Shown: positions 19,205 through 27,819 of the stretch, piece by piece
How positions within the stretch are numbered: the stretch's first letter is position 1
Layout: every line of letters begins with the position of its first letter
Source of the DNA: an uncultured Prevotellaceae bacterium
GTDB taxonomy: Bacteria > Bacteroidota > Bacteroidia > Bacteroidales > Muribaculaceae
Direction: 5' to 3'
NCBI GenBank assembly: GCA_947165675.1
Contig: CAMVBJ010000005.1
Coordinates: forward strand, 1 to 64,000
Length of the DNA: 64,000 nucleotides
Notes under the pieces: generated by a model
The model's input: the letters and a program-made list of their open reading frames with translations, nothing else
Databases searched by the model: none
What the model was told of the DNA's origin: nothing
Made by a program: the position numbers and the translations under genes

Positions 19205-20722
19205 ATGAAGATTATATCAAGACTCGCATTGGCCGCATTCGTGGCATTACTGATGGCCGCCTGCAGCGGCAACGATACTACTTATCAGTATAAGACCCAA
19301 TATCTGCCCATTCAACTCGTGGGCAGCGAGAAGTGGAGCATCCTCGACATCAACAGTGGCGAGGTGGTAGCCAAGGACGCTTTTAATTCTGCACCATCGC
19401 CAATAGTTGACGGCATGTTCTATGTGATGAACAGCGAGGGCAGCTATGACTACTATGACATTGCAGCGCCTACTCAACCCGTGGCAGGCCACTTTGGTAG
19501 CGTGACATCCTTCAGCGACGACGGTGTGGCAGTAGCCAGCCGCATTGGTGGCTCATTGTGTGTCATCAATCGCAAGGGCGAGGTAGTCAAGGAGTTACCT
19601 AAAGATGTATCCCAGTGTTCTATGTTTGCCCGTGGTATGGCCGCCTTCCAGAACGATAACGGCTCGTGGGGTTATATCAATGTGAGTGGCGATACCATCA
19701 TCCCAGCCAACTTCCAGAATATCAACCTATTCCTCTATGATGACTATGCCGTTGTTGTTGACGAGAACCAGCCTAATGACAGCATCATGAACTTCAGTGT
19801 CATCAACAAGAACGGTAAGGTAATGTTCACTGCTGGCAGTAACGAGTTCCAACCTGTTCAACCTTACTACATCAACGGAGTCCTGCCCGTCGTGAAGGGT
19901 GACACCATCGTGTGTCTCAACGCTGATGGCAAGGAGGTGCCTAACCCCGTTGACGACAAGCAACAAGTCGAAAAAGGCGGCTATGCCGACCTGTCACGCA
20001 CTCCGTCGGGCGACTACATCGTCTTCAAGAACAAGAAAGCCGGCATGGTGGACAAGAATAACCATGTACTCATTCCCGTCGAGCACGATAACCTCATCGA
20101 CATCAACGGTGAGCGACTGATCGCCGTCGATGGTGACGTCTTTCACATCGTGGACCGCAGTGGCAAGGCTGTTGGAAATGTAAAATTCAGCAACGCCCAC
20201 GTGAGCGAGGACAACCCCTATGCAGCACGGGGCTTCATCGATACTGACCTGGCTGCCGCAGCCATGATGATGATGTTTGACGAGACCACCTGTTGTGGCG
20301 CTAATGCCTCAACCACGCTGATGGACATGAACAGCATGGTGGGTACCGATGCCCGCATGTACGTCGGTAACAACACGCTCATCTTGCCCCAAGGCCCCTA
20401 CACGATCCAATATGTATTTGACCGCGAGGTTGCCACGGCCAACGCTGACAGCACCAGCGCAGAATTCAACTACGATGCCCGCGTGAAATGTGTCATCATG
20501 TCGCTCAACGTTAAACACTGCCCTGCCAACACCGAGCCTACTATAGTCAACAAAGTGGAGGGCCGACTGGGCACTAAGGGCTTTGTCCTGGCCCGGGACG
20601 GCATTTTCTGCAGCGATTACTTGACAGCCTTGACCTTAGGTTATGACAAGGGCATTGTTAGCGGCATTTATTACATGCACTTCAACGAGTCTGTTCCTCA
20701 GAGCAAGAATAAGAGGTCTTAG
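19205..20722 (+). CDS. WG-repeat-type lipoprotein
   Basis: 505 aa. The N-terminus is a lipoprotein signal peptide ending in the lipobox LMAAC, so the mature protein is anchored through that Cys, on the periplasmic or outer face. Imperfect repeats follow (SWGYINVSGDTIIPANFQNI, KAGMVDKNNHVLIPVEHDNL) that match the WG/beta-propeller-like repeat family common in Bacteroidota. The last third (GPYTIQYVFDREVATAN...) differs and may be a separate beta domain. Function is not known. The gene stands alone with its own promoter; the 63 bp to queD contain short repeats. Confidence 0.82.
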   Translation: MKIISRLALAAFVALLMAACSGNDTTYQYKTQYLPIQLVGSEKWSILDINSGEVVAKDAFNSAPSPIVDGMFYVMNSEGSYDYYDIAAPTQPVAGHFGSVTSFSDDGVAVASRIGGSLCVINRKGEVVKELPKDVSQCSMFARGMAAFQNDNGSWGYINVSGDTIIPANFQNINLFLYDDYAVVVDENQPNDSIMNFSVINKNGKVMFTAGSNEFQPVQPYYINGVLPVVKGDTIVCLNADGKEVPNPVDDKQQVEKGGYADLSRTPSGDYIVFKNKKAGMVDKNNHVLIPVEHDNLIDINGERLIAVDGDVFHIVDRSGKAVGNVKFSNAHVSEDNPYAARGFIDTDLAAAAMMMMFDETTCCGANASTTLMDMNSMVGTDARMYVGNNTLILPQGPYTIQYVFDREVATANADSTSAEFNYDARVKCVIMSLNVKHCPANTEPTIVNKVEGRLGTKGFVLARDGIFCSDYLTALTLGYDKGIVSGIYYMHFNESVPQSKNKRS

Positions 20723-20785
20723 GCTTTATGCATCGTAGATGCCAACTGAAAACTGACAACTAAAAATAACTAAAAACTAAAAATA
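20723..20785. repeat. Type A repeats before queD
   Basis: TAGGCTTT, then GATGCCAACTGAAAACTGACAACT, then AACTAAAAACTAAAAATA before the queD start: the same order of blocks seen at other junctions, here on the plus strand. Confidence 0.65.
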
Positions 20786-21139
20786 ATGTATTACGTAAAG
20801 AAGACCCTGGAAATTTCATCAGCCCACATGCTGTATCTCGACCACAATAGCAAGTGCGAGAACCTGCACGGCCACAACTGGATTGTAAACGTGTATTGCA
20901 AAGCCCGTGAGCTCGACGATAACGGTATGGTGACTGACTTCACCACTATTAAGGAAATAGTTCATGGTAAGTTGGACCATCGCTACCTCAATGAGGTGCT
21001 GGACTTCAATCCCACGGCCGAGAATATCGCCCACTGGATCGTTGATACCGTCCCCAACTGCTACCGTGCCGACGTTCGTGAAAGTGCCAACAATCTGGCC
21101 ATCTACATTAAGGACGATGACAACGATGTGGAAGGTTAA
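20786..21139 (+). CDS. queD: 6-carboxytetrahydropterin synthase
   Basis: 117 aa. QueD converts 7,8-dihydroneopterin triphosphate to 6-carboxy-5,6,7,8-tetrahydropterin, an early step of queuosine synthesis. Zinc ligands are visible as SSAH (His) and LHGHNW, with the catalytic Cys in NSKCENLHGH. Length fits the PTPS/QueD family. Its last 14 bases overlap the start of queE, so the pair is coupled. QueC and QueF are encoded 5.5 kb away. Confidence 0.95.
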   Translation: MYYVKKTLEISSAHMLYLDHNSKCENLHGHNWIVNVYCKARELDDNGMVTDFTTIKEIVHGKLDHRYLNEVLDFNPTAENIAHWIVDTVPNCYRADVRESANNLAIYIKDDDNDVEG

Positions 21140-21716
21140 TGAAATCTTCTACTCCCTCCAGGGCGAGGGCTACAACACTGGAACCGCCAGCGTGTTCATC
21201 AGGCTGAGCGGCTGTAATCTGCATTGCGACTTTTGCGACACCTGTCACGAGCCGGGCACGATGATGTCGCTGCCCGACATCGTGGAGCAGGTCATGCAAT
21301 ACCCTGATGCTCCTCTCATCGTGCTCACGGGCGGTGAGCCGTCGCTATGGATTGATGAGGCTTTTGTGATGGGACTCAAGCAGATGACAGGCAAACGCAT
21401 CGCTATCGAGACCAATGGCACCCATCCCCTACCCAACGGCATCGACTGGGTGACCCTGTCGCCCAAGACAGGTCTGGGTGGCAATGGCGATGTACCCGTG
21501 GTGCTCGACTGCTGCGATGAGCTCAAGGTGGTGTATCTGGGCCAAGACTTGGCACAATACGACAACATCACAGCCAGCTATCGCTACCTGCAGCCCTGCT
21601 GGACCGATGACCCTGAAAAACGCAAACACAACCTCCTCATGACCGTACAGGCTGTCATGGACAACCCGCAATGGCGCCTCTCCCTCCAAACCCACCGCAT
21701 TTTGGGAATTAAATAG
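21126..21716 (+). CDS. queE: 7-carboxy-7-deazaguanine synthase, copy 1
   Basis: 196 aa from the ATG at 21126, which overlaps queD. QueE is a radical SAM enzyme that contracts the pterin ring. The cluster motif is CNLHCDFC (C-x3-C-x2-C, the compact form used by some QueE), preceded by SLQGEGYNTGTASVFIRLSGC; LTGGEPSLW and ETNGTHPLP are the usual SAM/substrate segments. A second, diverged copy lies at 23857-24447, with about 80% of residues identical by eye. This copy keeps queD and the native ATG, so it is probably the primary enzyme. Confidence 0.95.
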   Translation: MWKVNEIFYSLQGEGYNTGTASVFIRLSGCNLHCDFCDTCHEPGTMMSLPDIVEQVMQYPDAPLIVLTGGEPSLWIDEAFVMGLKQMTGKRIAIETNGTHPLPNGIDWVTLSPKTGLGGNGDVPVVLDCCDELKVVYLGQDLAQYDNITASYRYLQPCWTDDPEKRKHNLLMTVQAVMDNPQWRLSLQTHRILGIK

Positions 21717-21766
21717 TTAATTAATGTTAAAAATTGGGGGGTAAATGCAGGTAGTACTTATTTATG

Positions 21767-21774
21767 TATATTTG
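21767..21774 (+). promoter_or_regulatory. -7 box for the SUMF1/dockerin gene
   Basis: TATATTTG on the plus strand, about 98 nt before the start at 21873; no good -33 element at the usual distance. Confidence 0.4.
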
Positions 21775-21872
21775 CATGGTAAAATAGTATAATAACTAGT
21801 GGATCTGTTGGATTCAGCCCACATTAGCGATATAAAAGAATTAAACCCACCTAATTAAATCATTGAACAATT

Positions 21873-23597
21873 ATGAGACAATTGATTAACATCGGAAAAC
21901 GAATCATCTTATCTTTCTTAGTGATGATTGTGCCACTGACAGTATTAGCTGTTCCTACCCTTATTGCTGATGGGGTTTATCTGGATGGAACCACACTTTA
22001 CATCAGTCGAAATGTGACAAGTCTTCCTGACCTGCAGCTTAATCCCACTGACATCTACTGCTATGCCATCACTCCGCCTGCGTGCACTGAGAACACGTTT
22101 ACTGGATATGATGGGACATTGCATGTGCCTCGTTCAGCAATGGTTGCTTATTTCTCAGCATTGTATTGGAACAATTTCAACAATTACAGCACCGATGCCG
22201 TTGAGCCTGAGTCCGTATCGTTAAGCCAGGAATCGGTCACGTTGGAGAAAAATAACCAAGTCACATTAACGGCGACGGTAACACCTGCCGATGCCACGCC
22301 AAATTATGTGACCTGGTCATCTTCAAACACCTCGGTAGCCACGGTCGAAAACGGCAAAGTCAAAGCAGTGGGATACGGCGAATGTGATATTACTGCCTCT
22401 TGCTTTGATAAGACTGCTGTCTGCCACGTAACCGTCCCCGCTCACATCGTTATCCATTTTATCCAACATGAGGTTAGCATCAAGCCTAATGAGACCATTT
22501 ATCTGACAGCATACTGTGAGCCTGTTACTACCGCACTGACAGCATCGTCAAGTGACCCTGCCGTAGCCCGTGCGACTTATGTTGACGGAATTGTTAAGGT
22601 TGATGCCATCGGTGAAGGGACTGCTATTGTCACTATATCCTCAGTTGACGGCCTTGCCACACCCGACACGTGCGTTGTAAGGGTCTATACCTTGGCTGGC
22701 GACGTGAATGCCGATGGCAGTGTGAACATCAGTGATGTGACACGTCTAATCGACTATCTGCTTAATCCTGAATCTGTCTCTATCAGCATGTCAGCTGCCG
22801 ACACCAATAGCGATGGAAATGTTTCTATCAGTGATGTAACACATCTCATTGACTACTTGTTGTCAGGAGAATGGCCTACCCCACATGGCGACAGCCCCAC
22901 GCTGACTTTTGAGGTCAATGACATCTCATTCACGATGGTCCTGGTTGAGGGTGGCACATTCACTATGGGTGCTTATGGGAGCCTGCTTGATGATGCAACC
23001 TCATTTGAGTTACCGGCTCATGAAGTGACCATCACAAGGAATTATTACATGTGTGAAATTCCTGTCACCCAAGAGTTATGGACAACGGTAATGGGCTCAA
23101 ATCCCAGTTACTTCTTCATCTCCCCGTTATATCCTGTTCTCAATGTGAGCTGGGATGCTTGTCAACAGTTCATCACTAAACTGAACCAGCTTACAGGCCA
23201 AAGTTTCCGTCTCCCAACCGAGGCCGAGTGGGAATTTGCCGCCCGAGGAGGAAATTTGAGCCACGGGTACATGTATGCCGGAAGTGACAACATCGACGAT
23301 GTGGCCTGGTACCATGATAATTCCCAAAACGGCAATCCTCATAATGTCGGCCAAAAGCAGCCCAACGAATTGGGCCTTTATGACATGAGTGGCAATGCGT
23401 ATGAGTGGTGCCAGGATTACTATGGTGATTACAGCAGTGAGAGCCAAACAGATCCCACTGGTCCTGAAACTGGCATCTATCGAATTGCCCGTGGTGGGTC
23501 GGCAGATCAAATGGCCAAGGCTTGCCGTGTATCAGCACGCAATCGCAATACCCCGACGATGGGTATGTTGATGGGTGGCTTGCGCCTCGCATTATAA
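21873..23597 (+). CDS. Secreted BIG2 / dockerin-repeat / SUMF1-domain protein
   Basis: 574 aa, in order: signal peptide (about 1-26); a short beta region; BIG2 Ig-like domain (about 110-190, VTLEKNNQVTLTATVTPADAT); a second Ig-like segment (about 195-270); two dockerin-type calcium repeats (about 276-332, GDVNADGSVNISDVTRLIDYLL and DTNSDGNVSISDVTHLIDYLL); and a C-terminal SUMF1/FGE-like domain (about 344-574, RLPTEAEWEFAARGG, NELGLYDMSGNAYEWCQD). The region where formylglycine-generating enzymes keep their Cys pair reads RGGSADQMAKACRVSARN, so one Cys is absent and catalysis is doubtful; a binding role is likelier. It lies between the two queE copies. Confidence 0.85.
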   Translation: MRQLINIGKRIILSFLVMIVPLTVLAVPTLIADGVYLDGTTLYISRNVTSLPDLQLNPTDIYCYAITPPACTENTFTGYDGTLHVPRSAMVAYFSALYWNNFNNYSTDAVEPESVSLSQESVTLEKNNQVTLTATVTPADATPNYVTWSSSNTSVATVENGKVKAVGYGECDITASCFDKTAVCHVTVPAHIVIHFIQHEVSIKPNETIYLTAYCEPVTTALTASSSDPAVARATYVDGIVKVDAIGEGTAIVTISSVDGLATPDTCVVRVYTLAGDVNADGSVNISDVTRLIDYLLNPESVSISMSAADTNSDGNVSISDVTHLIDYLLSGEWPTPHGDSPTLTFEVNDISFTMVLVEGGTFTMGAYGSLLDDATSFELPAHEVTITRNYYMCEIPVTQELWTTVMGSNPSYFFISPLYPVLNVSWDACQQFITKLNQLTGQSFRLPTEAEWEFAARGGNLSHGYMYAGSDNIDDVAWYHDNSQNGNPHNVGQKQPNELGLYDMSGNAYEWCQDYYGDYSSESQTDPTGPETGIYRIARGGSADQMAKACRVSARNRNTPTMGMLMGGLRLAL

Positions 23598-23643
23598 TAA
23601 TCCATGGCGCAACTGATAATTGACTGCTAAATTGAACTAAATC

Positions 23644-23674
23644 AGGGCTTGAAGGGGAAATCCCTTCAAGCCCT
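23644..23674. terminator. Hairpin between the SUMF1 gene and fabD remnant
   Basis: A perfect 13-bp stem (23644-23656 with 23662-23674) with a 5-nt loop. T tracts are weak on both sides. It lies 8 bp beyond the stop of the fabD remnant and 46 bp beyond the SUMF1 gene, so it could end either. Confidence 0.65.
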
Positions 23675-23681
23675 GCTAATT

Positions 23682-23862
23682 CTAGGAGATGGTGATGTCA
23701 CGGTTGGTCTTGGCGATAAGGCCTTGCAGCACCTTGCCAGGGCCCAGTTCCTCGGCCTCGGTCATGCCATCGGCCACCATGTTGGCAACGATGTGGCTCC
23801 AGCGAACGGGAGCGGTCAACTGTTGCAGCAGGTTGGCCTTGATTTCGGCGGGATCGGTGTGG
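23682..23862 (-). pseudogene. fabD 3' fragment fused to the second queE
   Basis: On the minus strand this encodes HTDPAEIKANLLQQL onward to VLQGLIAKTNRDITIS and a stop: the last 59 or so residues of malonyl-CoA:ACP transacylase. Compared with the intact fabD at 25562-26440 the first 50 residues are identical, although the DNA differs at roughly one base in eleven, so most changes are silent. The C-terminal tail then diverges. The 5' side stops at the junction with queE copy 2 in a shared TGTGG. It cannot make a functional enzyme. Confidence 0.88.
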
Positions 23863-24447
23863 AAGATTAATGAAATCTTCCACTCGCTGCAGGGCGAGGG
23901 CTATAACACGGGAACCGCCAGCGTGTTCATCAGGTTGAGCGGATGCAATCTGCATTGCGCTTTCTGTGACACTCGACACGAGGAGGGTACCATGATGTCC
24001 TTGCCCGAGATTGTCGAGCTGGTCATGCAATACCCTGGTGCTCCACTCATTGTGCTCACGGGCGGAGAACCGTCGTTGTGGATCAATGACGAGTTCGTCA
24101 TGGGGCTTAAACAGATGACAGGAAAACGCATCGCCATAGAGACCAATGGCACCCATCCCCTACCCGATGGCATTGACTGGGTGACCCTCTCGCCGAAGTC
24201 AGGCATTGGAGACAGTGGCGACTTTCCTGTCGTTCTCACGAGCTGCGACGAATTAAAGGTGGTCTATCTGGGTCAAGACCTGGCCCAATATGAAGGCATT
24301 ACTGCCACTCACCGCTACTTACAGCCCTGCTGGGTGGATGATGTGGACCAGTGCAGACGCAACATGCAAGCCACCGTCAAAGCCGTGCTCGACAACCCAC
24401 AGTGGCGGCTCTCCTTGCAGACCCACCGCATCTTGGGCATTCAATAA
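23857..24447 (+). CDS. queE: 7-carboxy-7-deazaguanine synthase, copy 2 (chimeric start)
   Basis: 196 aa, the same length as copy 1 and open throughout. The CNLHCAFC radical SAM motif, LTGGEPSLW and ETNGTHPLP are intact. About 40 of 196 residues differ from copy 1. The first codon is now GTG (GTG-TGG-AAG-ATT-AAT) supplied by antisense fabD sequence, where copy 1 has ATG. There is no queD and no evident promoter or ribosome site, so expression is uncertain. An intact frame at this divergence suggests it was under selection for a long time. Confidence 0.82.
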   Translation: MWKINEIFHSLQGEGYNTGTASVFIRLSGCNLHCAFCDTRHEEGTMMSLPEIVELVMQYPGAPLIVLTGGEPSLWINDEFVMGLKQMTGKRIAIETNGTHPLPDGIDWVTLSPKSGIGDSGDFPVVLTSCDELKVVYLGQDLAQYEGITATHRYLQPCWVDDVDQCRRNMQATVKAVLDNPQWRLSLQTHRILGIQ

Positions 24448-24465
24448 ATAGTCCAATCATTGAGA

Positions 24466-24497
24466 CACACTCCCAAAATGATCCTATGGGAGTGGTG
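24466..24497 (-). terminator. Hairpin after the acyltransferase gene
   Basis: CACACTCCCA (24466-24475) pairs with TGGGAGTGGTG (24487-24497) with one bulge, just beyond the acyltransferase stop codon at 24502. The T tract is weak. Confidence 0.5.
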
Positions 24498-24501
24498 TGA
24501 A

Positions 24502-25536
24502 TCATAGATAAGGCTCTAATTTGAGTTTGCGCTTTAATGACGATAGCGCCCAGGAAACAAGCAACACTGACAGGAACAAGGCAACGATGGCCGAATAGGG
24601 ATGCGCGGTCAAGAACGACTCGTCGTAACTGGTGTACTGATAGAGAACCATGATGAGCACCTGATGAATCAGATAGATGCCCATACTGTTTTTGTCCAGA
24701 CTGTCAAGGATGCGATAAGCAATGGAATGCCCGTCCACACTGACGGCCGACAACACGTCCATCACGAGTATGCAGATGGCAATGATAACTATGGTATTCA
24801 CAAGACCATGGGCAAGAGTTACAAAGATGTTCATGCAAGCCACATGGCAACCGAGCAACAGCACCACCAGAATAATTTCCAATAACTTGTTGCTCAAGGC
24901 AAAACGATGCTTGTACATCATGATGCCGACAATAAAGTAGTCCAAGTAGGTCAAAATCCTGCCAATGAGCAAGCTATCATCAAGTTCGATACGTTGATAC
25001 CCGATGAGCAGCAAGTAATTGACCATGACCACGGCAGATGCGATCACAATATCGACAAGCGGTTTCCTCACGGCAAGCAGCCATGGCGTTACGAGCCTGA
25101 CGATCATAAATACACAGAACAATACCGGCAGGAACCACAGATGCTGAATGCCCGTTAGGACTTCAGACAAGGGATACCTGAATGGCAGGACAGCAAGGTA
25201 AATAATTGTCCAAGTGATAGTTGGCAGTATCAACCGCTTGAATTTGCTGACCATAAAAGATTTCCAGTTTCTATACTTGTCCTTCTCGACATAGAGGTAG
25301 GCATACAAGAAACCAGAAACAAAGAAGAATGCCGGCAATGCAAGCGAGACAACCATTGCGGCGGCATCATGAATGGGGACAACGGGCTGAGCGCAATGGA
25401 AATACTCTTCCCAGAATCCTGCACTATAGCACATGCAATGAAACAGAATGATCATCAGCATAGAAATCACACGAAAGATTGAAACACTCAACAATCTTCC
25501 ATGAGACTGATGATCATTCTGAATCAAGATCTTCAT
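24502..25536 (-). CDS. Membrane acyltransferase, acyltransferase-3 family
   Basis: 344 aa from the ATG at 25536 (MKILIQNDH); an upstream start in frame at 25584 would lie inside fabD. About ten hydrophobic helices. The N-terminal LFHCMCYSAGFW segment carries the conserved catalytic His of the OatA/WecH-type family. Members transfer acyl groups to sugars, peptidoglycan or lipids at the inner membrane. The gene starts 25 bp after fabD on the same strand and may be co-transcribed. It occupies the place that, next to the other fabD end, is held by the SUMF1 gene. Confidence 0.8.
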   Translation of the reverse strand: MKILIQNDHQSHGRLLSVSIFRVISMLMIILFHCMCYSAGFWEEYFHCAQPVVPIHDAAAMVVSLALPAFFFVSGFLYAYLYVEKDKYRNWKSFMVSKFKRLILPTITWTIIYLAVLPFRYPLSEVLTGIQHLWFLPVLFCVFMIVRLVTPWLLAVRKPLVDIVIASAVVMVNYLLLIGYQRIELDDSLLIGRILTYLDYFIVGIMMYKHRFALSNKLLEIILVVLLLGCHVACMNIFVTLAHGLVNTIVIIAICILVMDVLSAVSVDGHSIAYRILDSLDKNSMGIYLIHQVLIMVLYQYTSYDESFLTAHPYSAIVALFLSVLLVSWALSSLKRKLKLEPYL

Positions 25537-25561
25537 TATTGCGGTTTCCCTATGGTCAAGC

Positions 25562-26440
25562 TTACTGGCGACCAGAGAGAACAACCTCGCGGCTGGTCTT
25601 GCCGATGAGGCCTTGCAGCACCTTGCCAGGACCGAGCTCCTCGGCCTCGGTCATGCCGTCGGCAACCATGTTGGCCACGATGTGGCTCCAACGCACGGGA
25701 GCGGTCAACTGCTGGAGCAGGTTGGCCTTGATCTCGGCAGGATCGGTGTGGGGCTTAGCGTCCACGTCCTGGTAGATGGGGCAACGGGGAGCCGAGAAGT
25801 CGGCAGCCTCGATGGCCTCGGCCAGCTCGGCACGGGCGGGCTCCATCAGGGGCGAGTGGAAAGCACCACCCACCTTGAGGGGCAACGCGCGGCGTGCACC
25901 AGCCTCCTTGAATTTCTCACATGCAACCTCGATAGCGGCAATCTCACCCGAGATGACCACCTGACCGGGGCAATTATAGTTGGCGGGAACGCACACACCG
26001 TCGATGGTGGCGCAGATCTCCTCTACCTTCTCGTCGGGCAAGCCGATGATGGCAGCCATCGTCGAGGGAGCGGCCTCACAAGCCTTCTGCATAGCCAGGG
26101 CACGTGCCTCGACCAGCTTCAAGCCCTGTTCAAAGGGCAGTGCTCCGGCAGCTACCAGTGCCGAGAACTCGCCCAGCGAGTGACCGGCAACCATGTCGGG
26201 CTTGAACTCGTCGCCCATGGTGAGCGCGAGGATTACCGAGTGAAGGAATACGGCGGGCTGGGTGACCTTGGTCTGCTTCAGGTCATCCTCAGTGCCATTA
26301 AACATGAGGTCGGTGATGCGGAAACCGAGCACTTCATTGGCTTTTTCAAACAATTCTTTGGCCTGAGCGTTATTGTCATACAGGTCCTTGCCCATTCCGA
26401 CAAACTGTGCTCCCTGACCAGGGAATACGAATGCTTTCAT
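25562..26440 (-). CDS. fabD: Malonyl-CoA:ACP transacylase
   Basis: 292 aa. FabD loads malonyl groups onto acyl carrier protein for fatty acid synthesis. The nucleophile motif is GHSLGE; FPGQGAQ at the N-terminus, the catalytic His in GGAFHSPLM and a Gln in the N-terminal loop complete the active site. Length is slightly short but normal for Bacteroidota. A -7 box lies at 26497-26504. A fragment of a related allele lies at 23682-23862. Confidence 0.97.
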   Translation of the reverse strand: MKAFVFPGQGAQFVGMGKDLYDNNAQAKELFEKANEVLGFRITDLMFNGTEDDLKQTKVTQPAVFLHSVILALTMGDEFKPDMVAGHSLGEFSALVAAGALPFEQGLKLVEARALAMQKACEAAPSTMAAIIGLPDEKVEEICATIDGVCVPANYNCPGQVVISGEIAAIEVACEKFKEAGARRALPLKVGGAFHSPLMEPARAELAEAIEAADFSAPRCPIYQDVDAKPHTDPAEIKANLLQQLTAPVRWSHIVANMVADGMTEAEELGPGKVLQGLIGKTSREVVLSGRQ

Positions 26441-26496
26441 TTCTTAGAAACTTCTTTTTATTATTAATTATGGAATTTTTTCTTTAATGCGGCTGC

Positions 26497-26504
26497 AAAG
26501 GTAA
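26497..26504 (-). promoter_or_regulatory. -7 box for fabD
   Basis: The minus strand reads TACCTTTG, 56 nt before the fabD start, followed by GCAGCC. The spacer from 26515 to 26616 holds AGTTAACAGTGAA repeats, a further type of short intergenic repeat. Confidence 0.5.
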
Positions 26505-26514
26505 CACTTTTTGA

Positions 26515-26616
26515 GTTAACAGTGAAAAGTTAACAAGGAAAAGTTAACAGTGAATAGTGAATAGTGAATAGTGAACAGTGAGTTGTAACTGTCAACTGTT
26601 AACTGTCAACTGTTAA
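26515..26616. repeat. AGTTAACAGTGAAC-type repeats between queC and fabD
   Basis: Short-period units (GTGAATAGTGAATAGTGAA, then AACTGTCAACTGTTAACTGTC) fill the spacer; parts are self-complementary (GTTAAC). No gene is seen here. Confidence 0.65.
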
Positions 26617-27270
26617 CTAAAAGAGGTACTCGGTTGGGTCGTCGATGCCGGCTTCACGCAGGGCCTGGCGGCGCTCGGTGCAGGTGCCGCAGGTGCCGCA
26701 GTGCTTCTCGCCACCCTTGTAGCACGAGTAGGTCTCGCTGTAGTCCAAGCCCAGAGCCGCACCGTGGCGGGCAATGTCGGCCTTGCTCAGGTCGGTATAG
26801 GGGGCATAGACCTTGATGCCCTCATAGGTACCCGTCATCATGGCCGTGCTCATGGCCTCGATAAAGGGCGAGCGGCAGTCGGGGTAAATCGAGTGGTCGC
26901 CGGCGTGATTGGCAATCATGACGCGCTTGAGGCCGTTACTCTCGGCAATGCCACAGGCGATGGCCAGCATGATGCCGTTGCGGAAGGGGACCACCGTCGC
27001 CTTCATGTTCTCATCGTTGTAGTTGCCGTCGGGGATGGCGTCGGCGCTCTCGAGCAGGGCGCTCTTGAAGTACTTGTGCATGAAGTCCAGGGGGATGATC
27101 AGGTGCTTGATGCCCAGTCGCTGGCAGTGCATGACGGCACAGCGGCGCTCACGGCCGTTCTGGGTGCTGCCGTAGTCAAAGGTGATGGCCAGTGCGATCT
27201 CGTCCTTGTACTCATAGAGCATCGTTGTCGAGTCCATGCCGCCCGATGTGATAATAACTGCGTCCTTCAT
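26617..27270 (-). CDS. queC: 7-cyano-7-deazaguanine synthase
   Basis: 217 aa from the ATG at 27270; the frame stays open upstream but that part lies inside queF. QueC converts 7-carboxy-7-deazaguanine to preQ0 with ATP and ammonia. The PP-loop SGGMDSTT sits at the N-terminus, and the zinc site is CYKGGEKHCGTCGTCTERR near the C-terminus. It begins 4 bp after the queF stop, so the two form an operon. Confidence 0.96.
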   Translation of the reverse strand: MKDAVIITSGGMDSTTMLYEYKDEIALAITFDYGSTQNGRERRCAVMHCQRLGIKHLIIPLDFMHKYFKSALLESADAIPDGNYNDENMKATVVPFRNGIMLAIACGIAESNGLKRVMIANHAGDHSIYPDCRSPFIEAMSTAMMTGTYEGIKVYAPYTDLSKADIARHGAALGLDYSETYSCYKGGEKHCGTCGTCTERRQALREAGIDDPTEYLF

Positions 27271-27274
27271 GTGA

Positions 27275-27745
27275 TCAATCGTTATGGAAGTTGCTGATGA
27301 GGCGCTGGCGCACCATGTCCTGGTGCTCGCTGTCGCCATAGTTGGCAAACGGCTTGATGCTGATGCCGCCACGCGGGTTGAACAGGCCGATGACCTCCAG
27401 GTACTTGGGATCCATCAACTTGACCAGGTCCTTCATGATGATGTTGACGCAATCCTCGTGGAAGTCGCCGTGGTTGCGGAAGCTGAACAGGTACAGCTTC
27501 AATGACTTGCTCTCGACCATGCGCACGCGCGGGATGTAATTGATGATGATGCGACCGAAGTCGGGTTGGCCCGTCTTGGGGCACAACGAGGTGAACTCGG
27601 GGCAATCGAGCGTCACCACATAGTCGTTCTCGGGGTGCTTGTTCTCGAAGGTCTCGAGCACATCGGGACGATAATCGAACTCATATTGCGTGCCCTGGTT
27701 GCCGAGCAGCGTTACACCCTCTAATTCTTGTTCTGTTCTTGACAT
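27275..27745 (-). CDS. queF: NADPH-dependent preQ0 reductase
   Basis: 156 aa, a unimodular (short) QueF. It reduces the nitrile preQ0 to the amine preQ1. The catalytic Cys is in [16 protein letters not shown], and FHEDCVN (with [16 protein letters not shown]) is the QueF signature. It is first in queF-queC; a -7 box at 27777-27784 leaves a leader of about 25 nt, too short for a preQ1 riboswitch of usual size. Confidence 0.96.
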   Translation of the reverse strand: MSRTEQELEGVTLLGNQGTQYEFDYRPDVLETFENKHPENDYVVTLDCPEFTSLCPKTGQPDFGRIIINYIPRVRMVESKSLKLYLFSFRNHGDFHEDCVNIIMKDLVKLMDPKYLEVIGLFNPRGGISIKPFANYGDSEHQDMVRQRLISNFHND

Positions 27746-27776
27746 AAAAATCAGTGAAATTTTGCGTTTTGGGCTG

Positions 27777-27784
27777 CAAAGGTA
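27777..27784 (-). promoter_or_regulatory. -7 box for queF-queC
   Basis: The minus strand reads TACCTTTG followed by CAGCCC, closely matching the one before fabD; 31 nt upstream of the queF start. Confidence 0.5.
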
Positions 27785-27819
27785 CTAAAAATATTGCACC
27801 CGTGAGGCATAAATGGCCT

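Noticed and set aside
25536-25584. Upstream start of the acyltransferase inside fabD
   Set aside because: The ATG at 25536 avoids the overlap and begins with a usual N-terminus.
27745-27819. A preQ1 riboswitch upstream of queF
   Set aside because: The -7 box leaves only about 25 nt of leader, and I could not draw the expected pseudoknot.
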